Origin: Sphingomonas sp. R-74633
GTDB lineage: Bacteria > Pseudomonadota > Alphaproteobacteria > Sphingomonadales > Sphingomonadaceae
Assembly: GCF_013416555.1 (NCBI RefSeq)
Contig: NZ_JACCFG010000004.1
Location: 372,001-436,000, forward strand
Direction of reading: 5' to 3'
Length of the DNA stretch: 64,000 nt
A program made the position numbers and the translations under genes. The notes beneath the pieces were generated by a model. It saw nothing but the letters and a program-made list of their open reading frames with translations. It was not told the DNA's origin and did not search any database. Positions 1 to 7,230 of this stretch are shown here, in pieces (positions within the stretch are counted from its first letter, which is position 1; each line of letters starts with the position of its first letter).

Positions 1-1731
1 GCCGAGGCTGATGCTGCCGAGCGACGTGGCAAGCGAATTACCCTGGAGCTTCTGCAGCTGAGCATTGCCGTCATGCGAGACCAGCGCGAGGACGTTGCCG
101 TCATTGTCGACCGCGAGCGCATTGACGCTGTCGACGCCGGCGCCCGCTACCGTGGCGCGCTCGGCGAGCTTGCCGGTGGTGCCGTCGATACGGGCGATGA
201 AGCCGTCATTGCCGGCGCCGATCCGGCCGCCGACATAGATCGAACCGTCATTGCCGACTGCCACCGACTTGGCGACATCGGGCGTGACGCTGATCGAACG
301 GACGACGGTGGAGAATTTCTCGTCGCCGTTCGCCGCATATTTCGCGACGACCATGTCGCCATCGGTGGAGGCGCCGCCAAAGCTGCCGGTGACGGTGCCC
401 GCGACGACGATGCTGCCATCGGGTGCAAGGCTGACCGCCGCGCCGGTAGAGGAACCGGTGGCGCCCAGGCTGCGCTGCCACACGACATTGCCCGCGCCGT
501 CCACCTTGGTGAGGAACAGGTTGTTGTCCCCGTCCGACAAATTGACGCCAAGGTCGCCCTTGGTCGTGCCGACGACGTAGCTGTTGCCCTGCGCATCGGT
601 GACGACCGAGGCGGCGTCGGTGTTGGCGTAGACGTTGCTCGTACTGGTCTTGTTGGTGGTGACCTTGCCGTCGAGATCGGTCGAAGTGGTGGTGACCGTG
701 GTGGTCTTGCCGGCCAGCACGTTCTGTGCGGTGGCGATCCGGTCGAGCGCCTGGATCGTCCCCATCGAGACGCGGTTGTTGGCGCCGGTGGGATCATCGA
801 GGCGGAAGAGCTGGGTCGAGCTGGGTGAATCCAGCGCGGTCTGGCCGGTGGCGACGACCAGCGCATCCTTGGCGTTGGTCTGGTCGAGCGTGACCTGTTC
901 GATGCCCGTCGGGTTCGACAGGGTGAAGCCCCATTTCCCGCCCTCGTTGACGACCTTGAAGGTCGACTTCCAGCGCGGCACGACATTGCCGTTGGTATCG
1001 AGCTGCGGCGTGCCATCGGTCTTGAGATTGGGGATCGAGGCGATCGCGGCGTTGAGCTGCGCGGCGACGGAATCGAGCGTGGGCGGCTGCGTGCCCTGCG
1101 ACAGATCGACCGAGACCGTCTGCGCGGAAACGCCGGGCTTGCTCAGCGTGACCGAGAATTGCTCGGTGCCGGTGAGACCGGGGATCGCATCAGCGCGCGT
1201 CTTGACCAGGCCCTTGCCCTCGGTCTCGTAGACATCGGTGGCGACAAGCTTGCTCGACGTGGCCGAGGAGGACGGCTTGCCATAAGCGAGGCGGACGAGG
1301 TCCGACGGCGCCGTGGACATGTAGGACTGAAGATCGCTCAGGCCCTTGAGGAAGGTCTTCTGGAGTGTGGCGCGCTGGGCATCCGACGTGGTCTTGTCTG
1401 CCGCCGTCTCGGCGAGCACGCGCAGCTTGTCGAGCGCCTTGTAGGTGGTGAAGCTCGTCTGGATATCGGCGGGCAGATAAGTGCCGTTCGCATCGGTGAC
1501 CGACTTGTCGATGATCGTGCGCAGCGCGGTGATCGAGGCGACCTGGCTGGAATTGACCGGCAGCGGGTCGCCGCTCTTCCACGGCGCGACCGTGGCCGCG
1601 GTGGTGAACGCCGCCTTGGCGGTGCGAACGGCCTTGCTGTCATAGGCGATCGCCGAGACCGCCGAGGTCATCGTCGAACTCGACCCCGTCAGAATACTTA
1701 ACCCGATCAGACTGCCCGATAAATTCGTCAT
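1..1731 (-). CDS. Beta-propeller (SBBP-type repeat) protein, FlaEY-like, 3' end outside window
   Basis: Open reading frame of 577 codons on the minus strand starting at ATG 1731 (MTNLSGSLIGLSILTGS) and still open at position 1. The N-terminal half is rich in Ser/Thr/Ala. The C-terminal half holds repeated blades of the type 'G-N-D-G-S-I-Y-V-G-G-R' and 'LAPDGSIVVAGTVTGSF', typical of SBBP/beta-propeller repeats. No signal peptide or membrane segment is obvious. It is divergent from fliG, and a comparable propeller protein called FlaEY lies among the flagellar genes of Caulobacter, so a flagellar role is likely. The name is inferred from repeat type and context, not from alignment. The TATAAT box at 1760-1765 reads towards fliG, not towards this gene. 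Confidence 0.62.
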   Translation of the reverse strand, partial: MTNLSGSLIGLSILTGSSSTMTSAVSAIAYDSKAVRTAKAAFTTAATVAPWKSGDPLPVNSSQVASITALRTIIDKSVTDANGTYLPADIQTSFTTYKALDKLRVLAETAADKTTSDAQRATLQKTFLKGLSDLQSYMSTAPSDLVRLAYGKPSSSATSSKLVATDVYETEGKGLVKTRADAIPGLTGTEQFSVTLSKPGVSAQTVSVDLSQGTQPPTLDSVAAQLNAAIASIPNLKTDGTPQLDTNGNVVPRWKSTFKVVNEGGKWGFTLSNPTGIEQVTLDQTNAKDALVVATGQTALDSPSSTQLFRLDDPTGANNRVSMGTIQALDRIATAQNVLAGKTTTVTTTSTDLDGKVTTNKTSTSNVYANTDAASVVTDAQGNSYVVGTTKGDLGVNLSDGDNNLFLTKVDGAGNVVWQRSLGATGSSTGAAVSLAPDGSIVVAGTVTGSFGGASTDGDMVVAKYAANGDEKFSTVVRSISVTPDVAKSVAVGNDGSIYVGGRIGAGNDGFIARIDGTTGKLAERATVAGAGVDSVNALAVDNDGNVLALVSHDGNAQLQKLQGNSLATSLGSISLG

Positions 1732-1759
1732 AGCGATCCGCACCTGCTTTCCGTGTTCC

Positions 1760-1765
1760 TATAAT
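1760..1765 (+). promoter_or_regulatory. TATAAT box upstream of fliG
   Basis: TTCCTATAATAGA with the TATAAT core at 1760-1765, about 65 nt before the fliG ATG. It is one of a family of YCYTATAAT boxes found before nearly every flagellar transcription unit in this window. No good -35 hexamer is visible 16-18 nt upstream. Confidence 0.55.
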
Positions 1766-1828
1766 AGAGGGAAAGCCGCCCCCACCCTCGTGTGCGGGCG
1801 CAATTTTTTCGCGAGGGAAACGAAAAAA

Positions 1829-2863
1829 ATGACCTTAATGGCGCCGATTGCCGAACCGCCCGAACTCAAGCGCTTCAACGGCTCGCAGCGGGCTGCTGCC
1901 CTGATGCTTGCGCTGGGCAAGGAACATGGCGGCCCGATCTGGGAACAGCTTTCCACCGACGAAGTGAAGGAACTGTCCTCGACCATCGCCGGCCTGGGCC
2001 GCGTGCCCGCGCAGGTGGTCGAGCATCTGCTCGTCCAGTTCACCGGCGAAATCGCGTCGATGTCGTCGATGCACGGCAGCTACGAGACCACCGAGCGCCT
2101 GCTCGCCGGCATCCTGCCGAGCGACAAGGTCAAGGAGATCATGGAGGACATCCGTGGTCCTTCGGGCCGTACGATGTGGGACAAGCTGTCCAACGTCAGC
2201 GAGACCGTGCTCGCCGGCGCGCTGAAGCACGAATATCCGCAGACCGTGGCGGTGATCCTCTCCAAGCTGCGCCCCGACCATTCGGCGCGCGTGATCGCCG
2301 AACTGCCGCGCGACTTCTCGGTCGACGTGGTGATGCGCATGCTGCGCATGGAGACGGTGCAGAAGGACGTGATCAACCAGGTCGAGCAGACGCTCAAGGC
2401 CGAGTTCATGACCAATTTGTCGCGCTCGCAGAAGCGCGATCCGCACGAGGCGATGGCCGAGCTGTTCAACTCGCTCGACCGCTCGACCGAGGAAGCGATG
2501 CTCAACGCGCTCGACAACAAGGCGCCGGAAAGCGCCGAGCGGATCCGCGCGCTGATGTTCACCTTCGAGGATCTGGGCAATCTGCTGCCGACCGCGATCG
2601 CCGCGATCGTCCGCAGCGCCGACAAGCGCCAGATGGCGCTGGCGCTGAAGGGTGCGCCGGAGAGCCTGAAGAGCCTGTTCTTCGGGGCGATGACCGAGCG
2701 CGCCGCCAAGCTGCTGCGCGAGGACATGGCGGGCATGGGCCCGGTGCGTGCGCGCGATTGCGAAGAGGCACAGTCGGCGCTGGTGCGTTTGGCGAAGGAC
2801 CTGGCGGACCGCGGCGAGATCCTGCTCGTCGACCCCAAGTCCGACGACGCGATGATCATTTAA
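1829..2863 (+). CDS. fliG: Flagellar motor switch protein FliG
   Basis: FliG is the rotor protein that couples the MS ring (FliF) to the stator and forms the switch with FliM/FliN. The 344-residue product fits the family length (about 330-345). It shows the N-terminal 'SQRAAALMLALG' segment, the middle-domain 'HEYPQTVAVILSKLRPDHSARVIAELP' type sequence, and a C-terminal charged domain containing 'MFTFEDL', the stator-interacting helix region. Start chosen at ATG 1829, preceded by GAGGGAAA at 1812-1819. An upstream in-frame ATG at 1790 lacks a ribosome site, and a further ATG lies at 1838. It is followed after 12 nt by fliH. fliF, which usually precedes fliG, lies downstream here. Confidence 0.95.
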   Translation: MTLMAPIAEPPELKRFNGSQRAAALMLALGKEHGGPIWEQLSTDEVKELSSTIAGLGRVPAQVVEHLLVQFTGEIASMSSMHGSYETTERLLAGILPSDKVKEIMEDIRGPSGRTMWDKLSNVSETVLAGALKHEYPQTVAVILSKLRPDHSARVIAELPRDFSVDVVMRMLRMETVQKDVINQVEQTLKAEFMTNLSRSQKRDPHEAMAELFNSLDRSTEEAMLNALDNKAPESAERIRALMFTFEDLGNLLPTAIAAIVRSADKRQMALALKGAPESLKSLFFGAMTERAAKLLREDMAGMGPVRARDCEEAQSALVRLAKDLADRGEILLVDPKSDDAMII

Positions 2864-2875
2864 GGAGCACGGCGA

Positions 2876-3532
2876 ATGAGCATGCACGCCCATGTCGAGC
2901 GCTTCGGCTTCGACCGCGTCTTCCAGGTGCCGCCGACACGCGGCGCGCCGATGGGCGTGGATGCCTCGCTCGAAGTCGCCGCACTGCGCGCCGAGCTGGC
3001 GCTGCTGCGCAACGAGCAGGAGTCGGCGCTCGCGCTGGCCCGGGCGCAGGGCTATGAGACCGGGCTTGCCCAGGCGCGCTCCGAGCGGGAAGTCGCGCTG
3101 CTGAGCGCGGTCGACGCGCTGCAGGCGGGCATTGAAGGCATCGACGCGCAGTTCGGCCAGGTTTCCGAGCGGGTGACCGGCGAGGCGACCGAAGTCGCGC
3201 TTGCCGCCGCCGAGCTGATCGCCGGCCGCGCGCTCGAAGTGGCGCCGGGCGTCGCGATCGACGAGGCGATTGGGCGCGTGCTCGGCCAGGTCGCGCGCGG
3301 CACCGAGCTGCAGGTGCGGGTGAACCCAGACCTGATCGAGGATATCGAGGCGCGCCTCGCCGACCGTCAGTCGCGTGACCGCCGCAAGCTCAACCTCACC
3401 GTCGTCCCCGACGATACCATCGCCGTCGGCGATGCGCGGATCGGCTGGGAAGAAGGCGGACTGGCGCTCGACGCCGAAGCGCGCCGCAAGGCCGTGGTCG
3501 ACGAGCTGGAGACGCTGCTGAAGGCGGCCTGA
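2876..3532 (+). CDS. fliH: Flagellar export regulator FliH
   Basis: FliH is the cytoplasmic stator-like partner of the export ATPase FliI, related to V/F-type ATPase peripheral stalks. The 218-residue protein has the Ala/Glu-rich coiled region (about 35-75) and the C-terminal FliH domain with 'ELQVRVNPDLIEDIEARLADR' and 'LNLTVVPDDTIAVGDARIGWEEGGLALDA', the conserved end of the family. The ATG at 2876 follows AAGGAGCACGGCG, a strong ribosome site, 12 nt after fliG, so fliG-fliH are one unit. A long hairpin repeat separates it from fliF. Confidence 0.9.
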   Translation: MSMHAHVERFGFDRVFQVPPTRGAPMGVDASLEVAALRAELALLRNEQESALALARAQGYETGLAQARSEREVALLSAVDALQAGIEGIDAQFGQVSERVTGEATEVALAAAELIAGRALEVAPGVAIDEAIGRVLGQVARGTELQVRVNPDLIEDIEARLADRQSRDRRKLNLTVVPDDTIAVGDARIGWEEGGLALDAEARRKAVVDELETLLKAA

Positions 3533-3549
3533 GCTCCCAACCGAATATC

Positions 3550-3630
3550 CGTCATCCCCGCGAAGGCGGGGATCCAGGGTACCAAGCGACACGCTGCTTG
3601 GCTCTGGATCCCGCCTTCGCGGGGATGACG
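3550..3630. repeat. Intergenic palindromic repeat (REP-like long hairpin)
   Basis: Left arm 3550-3577 (begins CGTCATCCCCGCGAAGG) and right arm 3604-3630 (ends CCTTCGCGGGGATGACG) are almost exact inverted repeats. The 26-nt middle itself contains CCAAGC/GCTTGG. The element lies between the fliH stop and the fliF promoter and could act as a terminator or mRNA stabiliser. Elements of this sequence type are common in alphaproteobacterial intergenic regions. Confidence 0.85.
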
Positions 3631-3663
3631 ATTCAGGGGAAAGCGTGCTCCGGCAACGCACTA

Positions 3664-3693
3664 GGCAAAAATTTCCCCCGGCAAAAACTGCCG
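3664..3693. promoter_or_regulatory. Two ftr-like FlbD sites upstream of fliF
   Basis: Two adjacent palindrome-like elements: GGCAAAAATTTCC at 3664-3676 (imperfect) and CCCGGCAAAAACTGCCG at 3677-3693. The second is very close to the Caulobacter ftr element bound by FlbD (consensus recalled as CCNGGCARAASYTGCCG). They sit 16-45 nt before the TATAAT box at 3709-3714, a place suited to repression or activation of fliF. Confidence 0.6.
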
Positions 3694-3708
3694 CCCTCCC
3701 CACCCCTC

Positions 3709-3714
3709 TATAAT
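3709..3714 (+). promoter_or_regulatory. TATAAT box of fliF
   Basis: CCTCTATAATGA with the core at 3709-3714. If this is a -10 element the transcript begins near 3720, downstream of the ATG at 3713. This argues that fliF translation begins further in, at TTG 3764. Confidence 0.5.
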
Positions 3715-3763
3715 GATCGCAAGGGGCATCCTCGCCCCGCCAGTTCCATCGAACGGGGCGACA

Positions 3764-5371
3764 TTGGAAGCGATCAAAAACCTGGTGGGCCAGATCGGCC
3801 CCAAGCGGCTGATGTTGATGGGAGGCGTGGCGCTTGCGCTGCTCGCGGCTCTCGCCTTCGTCGCCACGCGTGGCTCGAACTCCACCATGGGGTTCCTCTA
3901 CACCGACCTCGACCCTTCGGCCGCGGCGGCGATCACCGAGAAGCTCAAGGCGCAGAATGTCGAGTTTCAGCTCTCGGCAGACGGCACCTCGGTCATGGCG
4001 CCGCAGGACAAGCTCGCGGAACTCCGCATGAGTCTGGCCGGCGAGAAGCTGGGCGGCAAGATCGGTTATGAGGTGCTCGACGAGGAGCAGCCCTTCGGCG
4101 TCTCCGCCAGCCGCGCCAAGATGAACGAGACGCGCGCCATCGAAGGCGAGCTCGCCAAGTCGATCCAGACCATCCAGAACGTCACGGGCGCCCGCGTCCA
4201 CATCGTGATGCCGGAACGCGCCATGTTCGCCGAGGAGAGCCGCAAGGCCACCGCCGCGGTGACCGTGAAGACGCGCGGCCGCATCCCGAGCGAGACCGTC
4301 GCCTCGATCCGCTACCTCGTCTCCTCCTCGGTCCCGGAGCTTTCGCCTGACTCGGTCTCGGTCGTCGACCAGACCGGCGCGCTGCTCGCCCGGGCCGGCG
4401 ACCCCAGCACGGCCAGCGCCGGCGACGCCGACGAGCGCCAGCAGGCAGTCGAAGGCAAGCTGCGCGACGAGATTGAATCGCTGCTCGAGCCGATCGTCGG
4501 CCAGGGCAAGGTCCGCGCCGAAGTCTCGGCGCAGATCGACCGCGACCAGGCACGCGAAGAATCGAACGTCTTCGATCCCGACAAGCAGGTGATTTCGCGC
4601 CAGGTGAGCGTGGAAACCGGCGAGCAGAACCGCGAGACCGATCCCGGTGCGCAGACTGCCTCGGTCGGCAACCAGCTGCCCGCTGCCCAGATGGGTGCGA
4701 ACAACGCCCCGGGCACTTCGCGCCAGTCGGGCAGCAACCAGACGTCGGAAGACACGACCTACGACAACAGCTCGACCAAGACCGTCACGATCCGCACGCC
4801 GGGCAAGGTGACGCGCCTGAGCGTCGCAGTGATGGTCGATGGCGGCGACAAGGGCCTGGCCCAGCCGCAGATCGACCGCCTCCAGCGCCTTGTCGAGAAC
4901 GCCGTCGGCGCCGACACCCAGCGCGGCGACAGCGTCGTCGTCGAGAGCATGAAGTTCAACACCGGTGACGCGCCGGCCGACGCCACGACGACCTTCCTGT
5001 CGTCGCTGCCGATGGACCGGATCTGGGGCCTGCTCCAGCTGGTGGTGATCGGCGTGGTCGGCCTGGTGGCGCTCCGCATGCTCAAGCCCAAGCCCTCGCC
5101 CGTCGAGGCGATGGCCGAGGCGCCGGCGCAGCTCGCCCCCGCCCATTCGCCCGAGATGCTCGCGCTCGCCGAGCGCGCCGCGGACGGCGACGTGGAGGCG
5201 ATGGCCCAGCTCGAAAACATGACGCCCGACGTGCCGCAGCTCGATCAGGAGATCGCGCTCGCCCAGGTCGACGGCCGCATCAAGCTCTCCGCGCTCAAGC
5301 GCATCGGGGATGCGATCTCCGCGAGCCCGCCCGAGGCGGCCTCGGTGATCCGCCAGTGGATGAACGCATAG
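3764..5371 (+). CDS. fliF: Flagellar MS-ring protein FliF
   Basis: FliF forms the MS ring in the inner membrane, the platform for rod, switch and export gate. The product is 535 residues from TTG 3764, or 552 from ATG 3713. It has an N-terminal membrane segment 'LMLMGGVALALLAALAFVA', the YscJ/FliF domain ('STMGFLYTDLDPSAAAAI', 'GARVHIVMPERAMFAEE'), a periplasmic region with 'NYDNSSTKTV'-type sequence, and a C-terminal membrane segment 'LLQLVVIGVVGLVAL' followed by the FliG-binding tail. TTG 3764 is preferred because GAACGGGG (3751-3758) lies upstream and the ATG at 3713 overlaps the presumed -10 box. fliN follows after 4 nt. Confidence 0.93.
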   Translation: MEAIKNLVGQIGPKRLMLMGGVALALLAALAFVATRGSNSTMGFLYTDLDPSAAAAITEKLKAQNVEFQLSADGTSVMAPQDKLAELRMSLAGEKLGGKIGYEVLDEEQPFGVSASRAKMNETRAIEGELAKSIQTIQNVTGARVHIVMPERAMFAEESRKATAAVTVKTRGRIPSETVASIRYLVSSSVPELSPDSVSVVDQTGALLARAGDPSTASAGDADERQQAVEGKLRDEIESLLEPIVGQGKVRAEVSAQIDRDQAREESNVFDPDKQVISRQVSVETGEQNRETDPGAQTASVGNQLPAAQMGANNAPGTSRQSGSNQTSEDTTYDNSSTKTVTIRTPGKVTRLSVAVMVDGGDKGLAQPQIDRLQRLVENAVGADTQRGDSVVVESMKFNTGDAPADATTTFLSSLPMDRIWGLLQLVVIGVVGLVALRMLKPKPSPVEAMAEAPAQLAPAHSPEMLALAERAADGDVEAMAQLENMTPDVPQLDQEIALAQVDGRIKLSALKRIGDAISASPPEAASVIRQWMNA

Positions 5372-5375
5372 GACC

Positions 5376-5735
5376 ATGACCATGGACATCGAACCGCACG
5401 ACATCATCCCGACCGACACCGCGGCCGACCAGCCCGCGCCCGTGTTCGAGGATTTCGACCTCCATACCGGCCATGACACGCTGCATGGCGGCTCCGAAGG
5501 CCTGGAAGCTGTGCACGACGTGCCGGTGAAGGTCCAGGCAGTGCTGGGCCGTGCCCGCATGCCGATCGGCGAGCTGCTCCAGCTCGGCTCGGGCACCGTG
5601 GTCGAGCTCGACCGCCGCGTCGGCGAGCCGGTGGACATCTTCGTCAACGACCGGCTGATCGCCCGTGGCGAAGTCGTCCTGATCGACAATGCGCTGGGCG
5701 TAACGCTCACCGAGATCGTGCGGGCCGAGCATTGA
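5376..5735 (+). CDS. fliN: Flagellar motor switch protein FliN
   Basis: A 119-residue product with a C-terminal SpoA domain (about 45-117): 'VPVKVQAVLGRARMPIGELLQLGSG', 'VELDRRVGEPVDIFVNDRLIARGEVVLID' and 'GVTLTEIV', all diagnostic for FliN. FliN tetramers form the lower C ring and bind FliH during export. The N-terminal 45 residues are acidic and variable. ATG 5376 lies 4 nt after fliF (an alternative ATG is at 5382), and the stop overlaps or abuts the start of flbD, so fliF-fliN-flbD are translationally close. Confidence 0.93.
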   Translation: MTMDIEPHDIIPTDTAADQPAPVFEDFDLHTGHDTLHGGSEGLEAVHDVPVKVQAVLGRARMPIGELLQLGSGTVVELDRRVGEPVDIFVNDRLIARGEVVLIDNALGVTLTEIVRAEH

Positions 5736-5737
5736 TC

Positions 5738-7075
5738 ATGGGCCCCATCCGGATGCTCTTGATCGGCGCCCCGGGCAGCGAGTTCCGCCGCGCGGCGGAG
5801 CTGGCGCAGAGCGCAGGCGCGGAGGTCACCATGGCCGATACGCCGGGCGCCGCGCTGGAGACACTGCGCGCGCACGGCGCCGACCTGGTGATGATCGACG
5901 TGCTCGAAGACGTGGCGGGTTTCCTTGGTGACCTGCGCAGCGAGCGTTTCGTCGTCCCCGTGCTCGCCTGCGGCATTTCCGCCCCGGCCGAGCGCGCGGT
6001 GGCGGCGATCCGTGCCGGCGCGCGGGACTATGTGCCCCTGCCCCCGCAGCGCGAGCTGATCGCGGCGGCCATCGCTTCGGTGGTCGAGCGCCAGTCGCAG
6101 GTGCGCATCGGCGGCAACCCTGTGCTCGACCGCGCCATGGCGCTGGCCGCCGCAGTGGCGCCGAGCGGCGCCCCGGTGCTCGTCACCGGCGGCAAGGGGA
6201 CCGGCAAGGAAATGATGGCGCGTGAGATCCACCGGCTCTCGGGCCGGCCGGATCCGATCGTCTCGGTCGAATGCGCCGGCGTTGGCGCGGACGTCCTTGA
6301 ATCGGAACTGTTCGGGCACGAGGCCGGCGCCTTTCCGGGCGCTGCCGCGCGCCGCGTCGGGCGGCTGGAAAGCGCCCGTGGCGGCACGATCTTCCTGCGC
6401 GAAGTGGGTGCGCTTGCCCCCGCGACCCAGGCACGGCTGCTCGCCGCGCTGATCGAGAAGCGCTTCAAGCGCCTCGGTGGCGACGAGAGCGTGGCGTTCG
6501 AGGCGCGGCTGATCGCGTCGACCAGCATGGACCTGGAGCTGGCAGTGGAAGCCGGCAGCTTCCGCGAGGACCTGCTGGTGCGCCTGAGCCTCGCGCGCAT
6601 CGAGGTGCCGCCGCTCGCCGAGCATGGCGACGACATCGCTGCGCTCGCGCATCTGTTCATCGCGCAGTTCGCCCAGGCGGATGGGCTTCCCGCCCGCCCG
6701 CTCGCCGACGACGCCATCGCAGTGCTGCGCGCCTATGGCTGGCCGGGCAATATCCGCGAGCTGAAGGAATGCATCCACCGCGCCACGCTGCTAGCGCATG
6801 GCGCGAAGATCGAGGCCGAGGACCTGACCCGTTCGGACGGTTCGCCGCTCGAGGCGCTGGTGCAGCTGCCGACGGCCGACGGGCGGATCGAAGTGAACAG
6901 CCTGATCGGGCGCACGGTGGAAGAGGTGGAGCGCGAGCTGATCCTCGGCACGCTGGAGCGCTGCCACGGCAACCGCACTTCGGCTTCGAGCATCCTGGGC
7001 ATCTCGGTGCGCACGATGCGCAACAAGCTGCGCACCTTCATCGAGGGCGGCATCGCCGTGCCGCCCGCCGCATGA
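5738..7075 (+). CDS. flbD: FlbD-type transcriptional regulator with degenerate sigma-54 AAA+ domain
   Basis: A 445-residue product with three domains. There is an atypical receiver (1-115): the beta-3 aspartate of 'VMIDV' is kept, but the acidic pocket is absent and 'YVPLPP' replaces the usual K-P. The AAA+ domain is at 120-370. The C-terminal Fis-type helix-turn-helix contains 'GNRTSASSILGISVRTMRNKL'. The YVPLPP loop and the 'VEEVERELILGTLERCHGNRT' segment are typical of FlbD, the Caulobacter flagellar regulator that activates late promoters and represses fliF. Walker A (GGKGTGKE, 151-158) is intact. However, the sigma-54 loop GAFTGA is GAFPGA (198-203, 6326-6343) and the Walker B Asp is Arg (FLREV, R221, 6398-6400). 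Loss of sigma-54 activation with DNA binding retained is inferred. The start could also be TTG 5732. Confidence 0.88.
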   Translation: MGPIRMLLIGAPGSEFRRAAELAQSAGAEVTMADTPGAALETLRAHGADLVMIDVLEDVAGFLGDLRSERFVVPVLACGISAPAERAVAAIRAGARDYVPLPPQRELIAAAIASVVERQSQVRIGGNPVLDRAMALAAAVAPSGAPVLVTGGKGTGKEMMAREIHRLSGRPDPIVSVECAGVGADVLESELFGHEAGAFPGAAARRVGRLESARGGTIFLREVGALAPATQARLLAALIEKRFKRLGGDESVAFEARLIASTSMDLELAVEAGSFREDLLVRLSLARIEVPPLAEHGDDIAALAHLFIAQFAQADGLPARPLADDAIAVLRAYGWPGNIRELKECIHRATLLAHGAKIEAEDLTRSDGSPLEALVQLPTADGRIEVNSLIGRTVEEVERELILGTLERCHGNRTSASSILGISVRTMRNKLRTFIEGGIAVPPAA

Positions 7076-7230
7076 GCCCGCGTCCGCTCTTTGCGCTGCA
7101 GCGCCTGCGCCTGCCGCAGAGCGAGGCGGAGCTGCCTGAGAGCATGCCGCACGCGGCGCTCTGCCACCGTTTCACGCTCCGTCAGTCGGACCCGGCACCT
7201 GCCAAGGCCGTTTGGAAAGCTCGCCCCTGA
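7072..7230 (+). CDS. Small hypothetical protein (52 aa), coupled between flbD and flhA
   Basis: A 52-codon frame beginning MSPRPLFALQRLRLPQ. Its ATG (7072) overlaps the flbD stop as ATGA, and its TGA (7228-7230) overlaps the flhA ATG (7230) as TGATG. It is Arg/Leu/Ala-rich, with no motif recognised and no membrane segment. The double overlap suggests real translation, at least as a coupling leader for flhA, but the composition is also what an accidental high-GC frame would show. Confidence 0.4.
   Translation: MSPRPLFALQRLRLPQSEAELPESMPHAALCHRFTLRQSDPAPAKAVWKARP

Noticed and set aside
1835..6778. Very long minus-strand open frame (over 1600 codons) opposite fliG-flbD
   Set aside because: It lies antisense to well-identified flagellar genes, has Arg/His/Asp-rich low-meaning sequence, and arises from third-position GC bias.
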